Positions 1 through 11,094 of a stretch of DNA of 64,000 bases are shown piece by piece. Location: contig NC_013851.1 of NCBI RefSeq assembly GCF_000025485.1, positions 2,585,501 to 2,649,500 on the forward strand, written 5' to 3'. A model generated the notes under the pieces. The model was given only the letters and a program-made list of their open reading frames with translations, had not been told where the DNA came from and did no database searches. How positions within the stretch are numbered: the stretch's first letter is position 1; each line of letters begins with the position of its first letter. The stretch is from Allochromatium vinosum DSM 180. Lineage in GTDB: Bacteria; Pseudomonadota; Gammaproteobacteria; Chromatiales; Chromatiaceae. Position numbers and translations under genes: made by a program.

Positions 1-346
1 GGACCGAGAGATAGGGGATGAGGTTGAACATCTGAAAGATGCAGCCGATATGATCGGCCCGGAAGTGATCGCGCCGCGCACCGCTGACGGTTTCGAGCGA
101 CCGGCCCAACACCCGCAGACTTCCCTGCTGCGGCACCGCCACGCCGGCCAGCAGGTTCAGCAGGGTGGTCTTGCCGCTGCCGCTCGGCCCGGCGACGAAA
201 ACCCGCTCGCCGCGCTCGATCCGGAGATGGTCGAGCCGGAGCACCGGCGGCCCCGACTCGGTCCAGCGGAACGCGAGATCCCGGATCTCGACAGCCGGCT
301 GGAGCGGAGTGTGCGAATCTGGATTGAGGGTGCGAGACCCGGGCAT
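1..346 (-). CDS. ABC transporter ATP-binding protein, N-terminal part (zinc-responsive LolD/MacB-like family)
   Basis: Only the first 115 codons are present; the gene runs off the left edge. The start is the ATG at 346-344. After a short N-terminal segment there is a Walker A loop, GPSGSGKTT, at about residues 52-60, and the Q-loop region reads IFQMFNLIPYLSV, typical of the LolD/MacB-type ATPases that pair with FtsX-like permeases. The gene is divergent from a ZnuA-like binding protein and shares a Zur-like palindrome with it. In Pseudomonas a LolD-like ATPase operon (PA4063-PA4066) is under Zur control, so a role in zinc-limited export or uptake is a reasonable inference. The substrate cannot be read from this fragment. 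Confidence 0.85.
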   Translation of the reverse strand, partial: MPGSRTLNPDSHTPLQPAVEIRDLAFRWTESGPPVLRLDHLRIERGERVFVAGPSGSGKTTLLNLLAGVAVPQQGSLRVLGRSLETVSGARRDHFRADHIGCIFQMFNLIPYLSV

Positions 347-380
347 GGTCGATCCTGAACGCCATTGGTTGTCGAACCAA

Positions 381-399
381 GATGTTATCTCATAACATC
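381..399. promoter_or_regulatory. Zur-like operator palindrome
   Basis: Perfect inverted repeat GATGTTAT-CTC-ATAACATC. The core TGTTAT-N3-ATAACA matches the known gammaproteobacterial Zur box half-sites. It lies 35 bp upstream of the divergent ABC ATPase start and 76 bp upstream of the ZnuA-like start, where one dimer site could repress both genes under zinc sufficiency. Confidence 0.75.
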
Positions 400-474
400 C
401 TTCCAAGCACCCGACGAAGACGCGCCAGGGTGTGCCTCCATCCATACAAGGCCGCGAACCACGCCGAGGAAACC

Positions 475-1353
475 ATGCGAACCCGAATCCTATCGTTCAT
501 CGCCTTGCTCTGCCTATCCACCGCCCTGCCGGGCGCGGACCGAATCCAGGTCTTCGTCACCGTGCCGCCGCAGCAGACCTTCGTCGAACAGATCGGCGGA
601 TCTCACGTCCAGGTCGAGGCGCTCGTCGGCGCCGGTTCCAATCCGCATGCTTATGAGCCGCCCCCCGGACAGATCGCGCGGCTGGCCGAGGCGGATGTCT
701 ATTTCGGGATCGGGTTGCCAATGGAGACCGCCTGGATGAAGCGGATCAGGGCCGTGAATCCGGAGATCCGCGTGGTGGATCTCAGCGACGGGATCTCAAG
801 GCGCCGTCTCGAAGCTCATGAGCATGGGCACGGAGCGGAACCTGATCATCACCATGAATCCGACAGCGAGCAGGATCCGCACATCTGGACCAGCCCGCCG
901 CTCGTGATTGGGATGGCGGAACGCATCGCCGGGACGCTGAGTGAACTCGACCCGGAGCGGGCCGCCGAGTACGAGGCGCGGCGGGCGGATTTCATCGCCG
1001 AGCTGAAGGCGCTGGACGCCGACACCCGTGCCCGGCTCGACCGGCTGACGCACCGCCGCTTCATGGTCTACCACCCGTCCTGGGGCTACTTCGCCGAGAC
1101 CTATGGCCTGACCCAGATCCCCATCGAGGCCGAGGGCAAGGAACCGGGTCCGCGACGGCTGGCCGCCCTGATCGATCAGGCACGCCGCGAGGACGTGCGG
1201 GTCATCCTGGCCCAACCTCAACTGTCGACCAAGGCCGCCGAACAGGTCGCCCGGGAGATCGGTGGACGGGTGGAGGTCGTGGATACGCTGGCCGCCGACT
1301 ACATCGGCACCATCCGCCACCTCACTCGAGTGCTGACGAGCGCCGACGAGTGA
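475..1353 (+). CDS. znuA: Zinc ABC transporter substrate-binding protein, ZnuA-like (cluster A-I)
   Basis: Periplasmic metal-binding lipoprotein/solute-binding protein of 292 residues. The ATG at 475 was chosen because GAGGA lies 7 bp upstream and a signal peptide follows directly (residues 1-18, ending near LPGA). The family's N-terminal metal histidine sits in the SNPHAYEP segment, followed by a His/Asp/Glu-rich loop at about residues 120-140 (HEHGHGAEPDHHHESDSEQD) just before DPHIWTSP; a third ligand region is MVYHPSWGYFAE. His-rich loops are characteristic of zinc rather than manganese binding proteins. No permease or ATPase of the ZnuBC type is adjacent; the divergent ATPase is of another family. 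Regulation by Zur is inferred from the palindrome upstream. Confidence 0.88.
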   Translation: MRTRILSFIALLCLSTALPGADRIQVFVTVPPQQTFVEQIGGSHVQVEALVGAGSNPHAYEPPPGQIARLAEADVYFGIGLPMETAWMKRIRAVNPEIRVVDLSDGISRRRLEAHEHGHGAEPDHHHESDSEQDPHIWTSPPLVIGMAERIAGTLSELDPERAAEYEARRADFIAELKALDADTRARLDRLTHRRFMVYHPSWGYFAETYGLTQIPIEAEGKEPGPRRLAALIDQARREDVRVILAQPQLSTKAAEQVAREIGGRVEVVDTLAADYIGTIRHLTRVLTSADE

Positions 1354-1365
1354 GCACGGAGGATC

Positions 1366-1641
1366 TCAGGCCGCGCGCCGCTTGCGCGCCGTCTTGGGAT
1401 CGGCGATCAGGGGGCGATAGATCTCGATCCGATCGCCCTCCTCGACCGCCTGATCCAGCTTGGCCAGTTTGCCGAAGATACCGACCTTGTTGGCGTCGAG
1501 ATCGATCTCCGGGAACTGATCGAGCAGTCCGCATTGCTCGATGGCTTCGCGGACACTGGTGCCGGTGCGCACTTCCAGCGCCCGCAGCGCCTGTCCATCC
1601 GTGCCGACATAGGCCACCGAGATCTGGAGATATTCAGTCAC
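1366..1641 (-). CDS. ratB: RnfH/RatB family ubiquitin-fold protein (UPF0125)
   Basis: Small beta-grasp protein of 91 residues. The GTG at 1641 was chosen because it starts the conserved part (VTEYLQISVAYVG) and overlaps the ratA stop codon by 8 bp, implying translational coupling; an in-frame ATG at 1656 would add five residues. The segment NKVGIFGKLAKLD followed by EGDRIEIYRPLIADPK is the family signature, very close to E. coli RatB (YfjF). The molecular role is not well established; the family is also annotated as RnfH because some members sit in rnf operons. Here it forms the usual ratA-ratB pair. The basic tail KTARKRRAA is normal for the family. Confidence 0.9.
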   Translation of the reverse strand: MTEYLQISVAYVGTDGQALRALEVRTGTSVREAIEQCGLLDQFPEIDLDANKVGIFGKLAKLDQAVEEGDRIEIYRPLIADPKTARKRRAA

Positions 1642-2071
1642 GGTCGTAGACCTCATCGGCGCGCTTGCAGAAGGCATCCACCAGCGTATTGGCGATCTGG
1701 TTGAAAACGCTGCCGAACGCCTTGTCGATCAGGCGTCCCGAGAACTCGAACTCCAGTTCCAGCTCGACCTTGGAGGCATTCTCGCGCAGCGGGGTGAAGC
1801 GCCAGGCGCCGACCAGCTTGCGGAACGGCCCGTCGAGCAGATCGATGTGCATCAGCCGATCGCGCTCGTAGCGGTTGCAGGTACTGAAGGTCTGTCGAAT
1901 CCCCATCCGATGTACCCCGATCTGACCGCAGATTTTCTCCTCGGTCTCGGAGATCACGCTGGCGCTGTCGCACCAGGGCAGGAATTGCGGATAGGAAGTG
2001 ACGTCATAGACGAGATCGAACATGCGGGATGCCGAATAGGGCACCAGAGCGCTTTTTCTGACGATGGCCAC
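1634..2071 (-). CDS. ratA: RatA / Coq10-like START-domain protein
   Basis: 145-residue SRPBCC (START/Bet v1) protein. The segments VPYSASRMFDLVYDVTSYPQ and FLPWCDSASV are the family hallmark, and the helix FGSVFNQIANTLVDAFCKRA closes the lipid-binding cavity. In E. coli RatA is described as a 70S-assembly-blocking toxin, while homologues of the Coq10 type bind ubiquinone; the sequence alone does not decide between these. The start is GTG at 2071 and no ATG is available nearby. The gene lies 18 bp downstream of glmM and overlaps ratB. In many gammaproteobacteria ratA lies next to smpB; that partner is absent here. Confidence 0.9.
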   Translation of the reverse strand: MAIVRKSALVPYSASRMFDLVYDVTSYPQFLPWCDSASVISETEEKICGQIGVHRMGIRQTFSTCNRYERDRLMHIDLLDGPFRKLVGAWRFTPLRENASKVELELEFEFSGRLIDKAFGSVFNQIANTLVDAFCKRADEVYDRD

Positions 2072-2089
2072 GATGGTTCCGAAACACTA

Positions 2090-3424
2090 TCAAGCGGTGA
2101 GTTGAGCGCGCACGACCCCGGCGAGGTGTTCGGCGAGACGTTCGACCTGCGGCCGATCGCTGCCCTCGACCATGACGCGTACCAGGGGTTCGGTGCCGGA
2201 GGGGCGCAGCAGCACCCGTCCGCGCCCGGCCAGTTCACTTTCAGCACTGGCGACGGCGTCCTGGACTTCGGGCAGGCTCAGCACATCGCGCGGCTGGTCG
2301 AGACGCACGTTGACGAGCACCTGCGGATAGAGTTCGACCTCGGTGCCGATGTCGTCGAGTCGGGTGCCAAGCCGGTCGAGCGCCGCCAGAACCTGGAGCG
2401 CCGAGACGATGCCGTCGCCGGTGGTGGTGCGGTCGCGGCAGATGATATGGCCCGACGGCTCGCCGCCGAGGATGCCGTCGCTGGCCTTGAGCCGCTCCAT
2501 GATGTAGCGGTCCCCGACCTTGGTGCGCGCAAAGCCGATGCCGAGTCGCTTGAGCGCATGCTCGAAGCCGAGATTGCTCATCAACGTACCGACCACCTCA
2601 CCGCGCATGGCGCCGGTGAGCAGACGTGATTTGGCGATCAGATAGAGCAGCTGATCACCGTCGATCAGGTGGCCGCGCGAGTCGACCATGAGCACCCGGT
2701 CGCCGTCGCCGTCGAAGGCGATGCCGAGATCCGCGCCCTCGCGCACCACGGCTTCGCGTAGCGCGCCCGGCTGGGTCGAGCCGACGCCGTGGTTGATGTT
2801 GAAGCCGTCCGGCTCGTTGCCGAGCCGCACGACATTCGCCCCGAGTTCCTCGAAGACGAAGGGTGCCGTGTTGTAGGTCGCGCCATTGGCGCAGTCGACC
2901 ACCAGCTTCAGCCCCCGGAAGTTCATGCTCGCCGGGATGGTGCTCTTGCAGAATTCGATATAGCGCCCGTTGGCGTCGTCGATGCGCTTGACCTTGCCGA
3001 GCGCGCTCGATTCGACGGTGCGGAGCGGCTGATCGAGTTCGGCCTCGATGGCCAGTTCCACCTCGTCGGGCAGCTTGTCGCCGTTGGCGGAGAAAAACTT
3101 GATGCCGTTGTCGTCGAACGGATTGTGCGAGGCGGTGATGACGATGCCGGCGCTGGCCCGAAAGGTCCGGGTGAGATAGGCCACGCCCGGCGTGGTCATG
3201 GGACCGAGTAGCCGGATGTCGACCCCGGCCGCGACCAATCCGGCCTCCAGGGCCGACTCGAACATATAGCCCGAGATCCGGGTGTCCTTGCCGATCAGGA
3301 TCTTGCCGCGCCCGTTGCCCAGCACACGCCCGGCCGCCCAGCCGAGCTTGAGTACGAAATCAGGGGTGATGTTCCCGCTGCCGACTCGTCCACGGATGCC
3401 ATCGGTGCCGAAATACTGACGCAT
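2090..3424 (-). CDS. glmM: Phosphoglucosamine mutase
   Basis: Converts glucosamine-6-phosphate to glucosamine-1-phosphate on the way to UDP-GlcNAc for peptidoglycan and LPS. Full length at 444 residues. It opens with [11 protein letters not shown], carries the phosphoserine loop [11 protein letters not shown] with Ser99 as the phosphoryl carrier, the metal loop FDGDGDR near residue 240, the sugar loop GGEPSGH near 325, and the C-terminal phosphate-binding loop [15 protein letters not shown]. The ATG at 3424 lies 3 bp after the ftsH stop, so the two are co-transcribed. The usual folP gene between ftsH and glmM is missing. Confidence 0.97.
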   Translation of the reverse strand: MRQYFGTDGIRGRVGSGNITPDFVLKLGWAAGRVLGNGRGKILIGKDTRISGYMFESALEAGLVAAGVDIRLLGPMTTPGVAYLTRTFRASAGIVITASHNPFDDNGIKFFSANGDKLPDEVELAIEAELDQPLRTVESSALGKVKRIDDANGRYIEFCKSTIPASMNFRGLKLVVDCANGATYNTAPFVFEELGANVVRLGNEPDGFNINHGVGSTQPGALREAVVREGADLGIAFDGDGDRVLMVDSRGHLIDGDQLLYLIAKSRLLTGAMRGEVVGTLMSNLGFEHALKRLGIGFARTKVGDRYIMERLKASDGILGGEPSGHIICRDRTTTGDGIVSALQVLAALDRLGTRLDDIGTEVELYPQVLVNVRLDQPRDVLSLPEVQDAVASAESELAGRGRVLLRPSGTEPLVRVMVEGSDRPQVERLAEHLAGVVRAQLTA

Positions 3425-3427
3425 GAC

Positions 3428-5347
<1,920 letters not shown>

Positions 5348-5409
5348 GTCACTCACGACTCACGACCCCTGAAGGTAAAACGCTGGAAAAACGACTCGAT
5401 CCCCGGATT

Positions 5410-6030
5410 CTAGGGCCGAAAGCCCTTGGCCACCAGAAACACCTCGCGGCTCTCCGTGCGCGAGGACTTGGGCTTGCGCGTGGCCACCTGTCTGAAGCTT
5501 GAGCGCAATTCGCGCATGTAGTCGTCGAAGCCCGTGCCCTGGAAGACCTTGGTGACGAGGGTGCCACCGGGCTTCAGATGCGAGCGCGCCAGCTCCAGCG
5601 CGAGTTCGACCAGATACATGGCGCGCGTCTGATCCACGACCATGGTCCCGGTGATGTTGGGCGCCATGTCCGAAAGCACCACGTCGAGCGGCGCCTCGCC
5701 GATGGCCTCGCGCAAGCGCGACAACACCTCGTCATCGCGAAAATCACCCTGGAGCACGACGACACCCGGCAGAGGCTCCATCGGCAGGATGTCCAGGGCC
5801 ACCACACAGCCCTCGGGGCCGACGAGCTGGCGCGCGATCTGCGACCAGCTACCCGGCGCCGCGCCCAGATCGACCACCCGCATCCCTGGCTTGAGAATGG
5901 GGTCTTTCTCCTGGATCTCCAGCAGTTTATAGGCCGCACGCGAGCGATAGCCGTCGACCTGGACGCGCTTGACGTAGGGATCGTTGAAATGCCGGTCGAG
6001 CCAGCGGCGGCTGGATTTGGTGCGTGACAT
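5410..6030 (-). CDS. rlmE: 23S rRNA (uridine-2'-O)-methyltransferase RlmE (FtsJ/RrmJ)
   Basis: Methylates the 2'-OH of U2552 in the A-loop of 23S rRNA. 206 residues, family length. SAM-binding motif VVDLGAAPGSWSQ follows the basic N terminus SRRWLDRHFNDPYVK. The K-D-K-E catalytic set is visible: Lys35 in AAYKLLEIQ, Asp in LSDMAPN (about 121), Lys in LVTKVFQG (about 161) and Glu in ESREVFLVAKGF (about 196). It lies upstream of ftsH in the conserved order rlmE-ftsH, with a 62-bp gap. The frequent neighbour yhbY is not found upstream. Confidence 0.97.
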   Translation of the reverse strand: MSRTKSSRRWLDRHFNDPYVKRVQVDGYRSRAAYKLLEIQEKDPILKPGMRVVDLGAAPGSWSQIARQLVGPEGCVVALDILPMEPLPGVVVLQGDFRDDEVLSRLREAIGEAPLDVVLSDMAPNITGTMVVDQTRAMYLVELALELARSHLKPGGTLVTKVFQGTGFDDYMRELRSSFRQVATRKPKSSRTESREVFLVAKGFRP

Positions 6031-6148
6031 GCAGTTGACGAGGGTCTGACCAAAACGGATCGATGGCGGCCCGGGGCGGGCGGCTGACCGCGCAGCCTAC
6101 CACAAGAGTCCCCATCATGATCGACTCACGGGCGCGGTAGCGCGGATC

Positions 6149-6994
6149 TCAGACGTCATGGACCCAGGGGAAGCGGAAGAGTTCGAGCAACAGACCCGCC
6201 ATGGCGCCGCCGAGCAATCCGCCCAGGAAGGCCGGCGGGATCTCATCGTGCATCGAGAGGCTGGCCAATTGCCAGAACCCCGGATCGAGTCCCATGAGCG
6301 GCGCGACCATCATCCAGACACTGCCGGCGGCGATGGCGGCCAGGATCGCCATGGTCGTGGCCTCGATCAGATCGCACGGACGCGACTCCAGCCCCAGACG
6401 ACGCGACACCAGGACCCAGCCACGCACGGTTCCGACATAGAGGATGCCATTCACGCTCGCCAGGAAGAGCAGGACGGAGAAAGTCGAAAACGGCGCCGAA
6501 TGCAGGGGTTCGGCGATGGCCAGCACGGTACCGACGAAGGCTCCGGTCAGGAGTCCGGCCAGGAGCTTGCCTGGAACGTGGCGGGTACAGCGACGCGGAA
6601 ACGAGAGCGTCAAACCGACCGTAGCCGCCAGGATCGAGGCCGTCACGACCGCATTGGTCAGAGTGGCCTGGCCGGGCATCAGGATGAGCAGTGCCACGCC
6701 CGTCACCGCGCCGATACCCGTGCTGATCAGCGCCAGTTCGTGCGCGCCATAGAGCACGGCGCCCGCTGCACCCGCCAGGGCAGCGGCTAGGACATAGGCG
6801 AACCCACCCAGCTCGGCCCCGCGCGCCAGCGACAGCAATCCAATGAATAGCGGCGCATAGATCATCCCGATCAGGCTCCAGACGATGACGCGGAGAAACA
6901 CGAATCGCCAGCGTATCCGGGCCACGCCCTCGTTCCCGCTCAAGCCTTTGTAGGGGCGGGCATTGGCGAACTCACTGGAGCTTTCGGATGACAT
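6149..6994 (-). CDS. Conserved polytopic membrane protein of unknown function
   Basis: Not recognised. 281 residues from the ATG at 6994, chosen because AGGG lies 10 bp upstream; an in-frame ATG at 7030 would add twelve residues. After a soluble N terminus there are seven or eight hydrophobic segments, for example VFLRVIVWSLIGMIYAPLFI, GIGAVTGVALLILM, AVVTASILAATVGLTL, LLAGLLTGAFVGTVLAIA and the Gly-rich FLGGLLGGAMAGLLLELF at the C terminus. The Gly/Ala-rich helices and the short loops suggest a compact integral protein such as a small-molecule carrier or assembly factor; nothing specific can be said. It lies directly downstream of the HiPIP gene but beyond that gene's terminator, so it is probably transcribed on its own. 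Confidence 0.7.
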   Translation of the reverse strand: MSSESSSEFANARPYKGLSGNEGVARIRWRFVFLRVIVWSLIGMIYAPLFIGLLSLARGAELGGFAYVLAAALAGAAGAVLYGAHELALISTGIGAVTGVALLILMPGQATLTNAVVTASILAATVGLTLSFPRRCTRHVPGKLLAGLLTGAFVGTVLAIAEPLHSAPFSTFSVLLFLASVNGILYVGTVRGWVLVSRRLGLESRPCDLIEATTMAILAAIAAGSVWMMVAPLMGLDPGFWQLASLSMHDEIPPAFLGGLLGGAMAGLLLELFRFPWVHDV

Positions 6995-7041
6995 GACGAA
7001 CAACCCTGGAGAGACTGAAGACCGTTGCATGATTATGAACG

Positions 7042-7068
7042 AAAAACGGGGCCAGCGGCCCCGTTTCG
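7042..7068 (-). terminator. Rho-independent terminator of the HiPIP gene
   Basis: Perfect 10-bp stem AAACGGGGCC / GGCCCCGTTT around the loop AGC, 20 bp after the HiPIP stop codon. Read on the minus strand it is followed by a T-run (CCCCGTTTTTCG), as expected for an intrinsic terminator. Confidence 0.85.
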
Positions 7069-7088
7069 TCCCAATCCGGCAACGGCGA

Positions 7089-7457
7089 TCAGCCGGCCTT
7101 CAGGGTCCAGGAAGCGCACCAGCCGTTGACGTTGATCAGCTTGCCGGGGAAGAGCTGGCAGCCCTTCCACTCGTCGGTCGCGCCGGCGGCGTCGGCCTGC
7201 ATGAACTGGCAGTTGGCGCAGTGCTGCTCTTCGGGCGGCAGACCGGGACGGGCCGCGGCGACGCGCTCGGACTTGGTTGCATCCTGGTTGTACTTGAGGG
7301 CGATCGCGGTCGCATCGTCCGCGGCCACGGCATTGGCGGGAGCGGAGGCACGGGCGGTGCCGAAACCGACCAGGTTGATCATCGGGATGGCGGCGGCGGT
7401 GCCCAGCATCACTTTGACAGCGTCACGACGGCTCTTGCTGATTGGCTTATCGGACAT
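7089..7457 (-). CDS. hip: High-potential iron-sulfur protein (HiPIP), periplasmic electron carrier
   Basis: Soluble [4Fe-4S] 3+/2+ carrier that reduces the photosynthetic reaction-centre cytochrome in purple bacteria. 122 residues from the ATG at 7457, which has TAGGAGT 6 bp upstream. Residues 1-37 are a Tat signal (SRRDAVKVM, then an Ala-rich hydrophobic stretch, cleavage after TARA), consistent with export of the folded cluster protein. The mature 85 residues carry Cys43, Cys46, Cys63 and Cys77 (HCANCQF, GCQLF, GWCASW) and the conserved Tyr19. From memory the mature sequence matches the Chromatium (Allochromatium) vinosum protein, which is the main taxonomic anchor here. Monocistronic, with its own terminator. 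Confidence 0.98.
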   Translation of the reverse strand: MSDKPISKSRRDAVKVMLGTAAAIPMINLVGFGTARASAPANAVAADDATAIALKYNQDATKSERVAAARPGLPPEEQHCANCQFMQADAAGATDEWKGCQLFPGKLINVNGWCASWTLKAG

Positions 7458-7709
7458 GAAGTCACTCCTAACAGAATATGGTGTGGTGATTCCGACACTC
7501 CCGGTCCAGTACCGGAAGCCGTCTGGCATTTTCCTACAGGCGGCCCGAAAAGGCGAGTCGTTTAAAGCCGTATCCACGACGGGGCCGCGCAAGCCGTGAT
7601 GCGGCTCGGTGTCTTTGAGCAATGCGATTGTCCGCGCCCGGCACCGTATCCGCCCTGATCTTTGTCAATGGCACGGTTCAGCGCCCGCGTGGACGGCCAT
7701 TCGATGCAC

Positions 7710-8198
7710 TCAGCGCAGATAGGTTCCCGCGCCGATGTAGTGCCTGTTCCAGTAGGGCGTGTCGAGATGATCGATGCGCACCCGGCTACGCGAGGTCGAA
7801 GCATGGACGAAGCGCTCCCTGTCGATCATCAGGCCGACGTGATAGGCGTTGGGTCCGGTCTTGAAGAACACCATGTCGCCCGGTTGCAGCCGGCTTCGGG
7901 GCACGGGCTTGGCGGCTCGCTGCTGGGCGGCGGCGGTGCGCGGGATCGCGAGGCCGGCCTGATGATGGGCGTAATGCGTCAGACCGCTGCAATCGAAGCC
8001 TTCGTCCGGCGATTCGCCGCCATACAGGTAGCGGGTTCCGATCTGCGCCAGACTTTTGTCGACCAGTTCGGCGCGGCGCGCGCTGAGTCCGTCGTCCCGG
8101 CCACGGCTCGCACAGCCGGCCAGGGTCGTCAGCACCAGTAGCGCGACCAGGATGAATGTCAAACGGGACAGTGGCGTGGAGGTCGTTCGAATCTTCAT
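7710..8198 (-). CDS. NlpC/P60 family cell-wall peptidase lipoprotein
   Basis: Probable peptidoglycan D,L-endopeptidase of the Spr/NlpC type, 162 residues. The N terminus is a lipoprotein signal: hydrophobic LTFILVALLVLTT then lipobox LAGC (Cys28). The papain-like triad is visible: Cys in FDCSGLTHY, His in YHVGLMI and a third polar position in FVHASTSRSRV. Length and architecture match the short E. coli NlpC/Spr proteins, with no extra SH3 domains. It is expected to act in the periplasm from the inner leaflet of the outer membrane. It is separated from the HiPIP gene by about 250 bp and is likely transcribed separately. Confidence 0.92.
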   Translation of the reverse strand: MKIRTTSTPLSRLTFILVALLVLTTLAGCASRGRDDGLSARRAELVDKSLAQIGTRYLYGGESPDEGFDCSGLTHYAHHQAGLAIPRTAAAQQRAAKPVPRSRLQPGDMVFFKTGPNAYHVGLMIDRERFVHASTSRSRVRIDHLDTPYWNRHYIGAGTYLR

Positions 8199-9466
<1,268 letters not shown>

Positions 9467-9475
9467 CGCGCCGCC

Positions 9476-10219
9476 ATGATCGCCCTACTCGATCCGCGCG
9501 ATCGCACGGCCTTTCCCGATCCGGCTCAGGCGCTGCGGGAGCCCAATGGACTGCTGGCGGTCGGCGGGGATCTGAGTCCCGAACGGCTGATCCAGGCCTA
9601 TCGGCGCGGCATCTTTCCCTGGTTCAGCGCGGGCGATCCCATCCTCTGGTGGTCGCCCGATCCGCGCGCCATCCTGATCCCCGAGCGCTTCCACGGCTCG
9701 CGCAGTCTGCGCAAGCGGCTGCGGCGCGGCGATCTCGTCACCACGCTGGATCGTGACTTTGCCGGGGTCATCCAGGGGTGCTCCGAGCCGCGCGACGCCG
9801 AGGACGGAACCTGGCTGGTTCCGGAGATGGTCGCGGCCTATCGGCAGCTCCATGCGCTGGGGCTGGCCCATTCGGTCGAGGTCTGGCGCGCGGGCGAGCT
9901 GGTCGGCGGACTCTATGGCGTGGCCATCGGGCGCGCCTTCTTCGGTGAATCCATGTTCAGCCGGGTGAGTGATGCCTCCAAGGTGGCCCTGGCGCGTCTC
10001 TGTGAACAGCTTTGGGACTGGGAGTTCGGGGTGATCGACTGCCAGATGACGACCGGGCATCTGTTGAGCCTGGGAGCGTTCGAGGTGCCGCGCGCCGAGT
10101 TTCTGACGCTCCTGGACCGGCATGGCGCGCGTCCCGGATACGATCGGAGCTGGGACGACGGCACGGAGCGTCCGGCGTGCGCGATCCGGATCGCGCCGGT
10201 CGGCGGGGACGGAGGATGA
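9476..10219 (+). CDS. aat: Leucyl/phenylalanyl-tRNA--protein transferase
   Basis: Adds Leu or Phe to proteins with N-terminal Arg or Lys, creating a primary N-degron for ClpS/ClpAP. 247 residues, family length. Diagnostic segments are [44 protein letters not shown] and the GNAT-like catalytic region [30 protein letters not shown]. The C-terminal [14 protein letters not shown] is also typical. Its stop codon overlaps the start of bpt (ATGA), so the two N-degron transferases are translationally coupled. ClpS and ClpA are not in the window. Confidence 0.97.
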   Translation: MIALLDPRDRTAFPDPAQALREPNGLLAVGGDLSPERLIQAYRRGIFPWFSAGDPILWWSPDPRAILIPERFHGSRSLRKRLRRGDLVTTLDRDFAGVIQGCSEPRDAEDGTWLVPEMVAAYRQLHALGLAHSVEVWRAGELVGGLYGVAIGRAFFGESMFSRVSDASKVALARLCEQLWDWEFGVIDCQMTTGHLLSLGAFEVPRAEFLTLLDRHGARPGYDRSWDDGTERPACAIRIAPVGGDGG

Positions 10220-10980
10220 TGCACGGGCTGGGCATCGGACGCGGACGCACGCTGCCGCTCTATCTGACCGGCGAGCATGACTGCTCCTATCTCGACGGTG
10301 TCCAGGCGCGGACGCTGTTCGTCGATCCGGGCGCACGCATCGATGGAGCGACCTATCAGACGCTCATCGATCAGGGGTTCCGGCGCAGCGGCGCTCATGT
10401 CTACCGCCCGGCCTGTCGCGGCTGTTCGGCCTGCGTTCCGGTGCGTCTGCCGGTCGCCGGGTTCGTGCCGAATCGCTCGCAGCGGCGCAACTGGCGACTC
10501 AATGCGCCGGACATCACCCTGAGCGACGGCCCGGCGGCGTTCCGCGCGGAACAGTTCGACCTCTATCGGCGCTATCTGACCGCGCGTCACGCCGACGGCG
10601 CCATGGCCGAGGATGCGACCGAGGACAGTTATCGGCGCTTTCTGGTCGAGTCCTGGGGCGGGACGACGCGCTTCATCGAGTTCCGGCTCGACGGGCGGCT
10701 GGTCGGGGTGGCCGTCACCGACGTGCTCGAACAGGGGTTGTCGGCGGTCTACACCTTCTTCGATCCCGAGCTGGACGAGCGCGCGCTCGGCACCTTCGGC
10801 GTGCTGGCTCAGATCCAGACCGCCCGGCGTCTCGGGCGGCCCTATCTCTATCTCGGCTACTGGATCGCCGAATCACGCAAGATGGTCTACAAGGAGCGCT
10901 TCCGCCCGATCGAGGCCTGGGACGGCCGGCACTGGCGACGCTTCGAGCGCAGGCAGCCCCTGAGGTTCGATGAACGCTGA
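10216..10980 (+). CDS. bpt: Aspartate/glutamate leucyltransferase (Bpt, Ate1-like)
   Basis: Transfers Leu to proteins with N-terminal Asp or Glu, extending the N-degron pathway. 254 residues from the ATG at 10216, which overlaps the aat stop as ATGA; an ATG directly after it (10219) is equally possible. The N-terminal cysteine cluster EHDCSYL ... [17 protein letters not shown] is the conserved ATE-N domain, and the C-terminal half has [18 protein letters not shown], followed by [13 protein letters not shown] and [11 protein letters not shown], which belong to the ATE-C acyltransferase fold. Together with Aat it gives this organism both bacterial N-end-rule transferases. Confidence 0.95.
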   Translation: MMHGLGIGRGRTLPLYLTGEHDCSYLDGVQARTLFVDPGARIDGATYQTLIDQGFRRSGAHVYRPACRGCSACVPVRLPVAGFVPNRSQRRNWRLNAPDITLSDGPAAFRAEQFDLYRRYLTARHADGAMAEDATEDSYRRFLVESWGGTTRFIEFRLDGRLVGVAVTDVLEQGLSAVYTFFDPELDERALGTFGVLAQIQTARRLGRPYLYLGYWIAESRKMVYKERFRPIEAWDGRHWRRFERRQPLRFDER

Positions 10981-11094
10981 AGGGCATCGACCGATGGTGG
11001 TCTGAACGGACAGAACTCAAGGACAGTCACTCAGGACGATCAGTATGATACTTGCCCCGAGATGCAGGCGAACAATCGAGCAGGAACAGGACAC

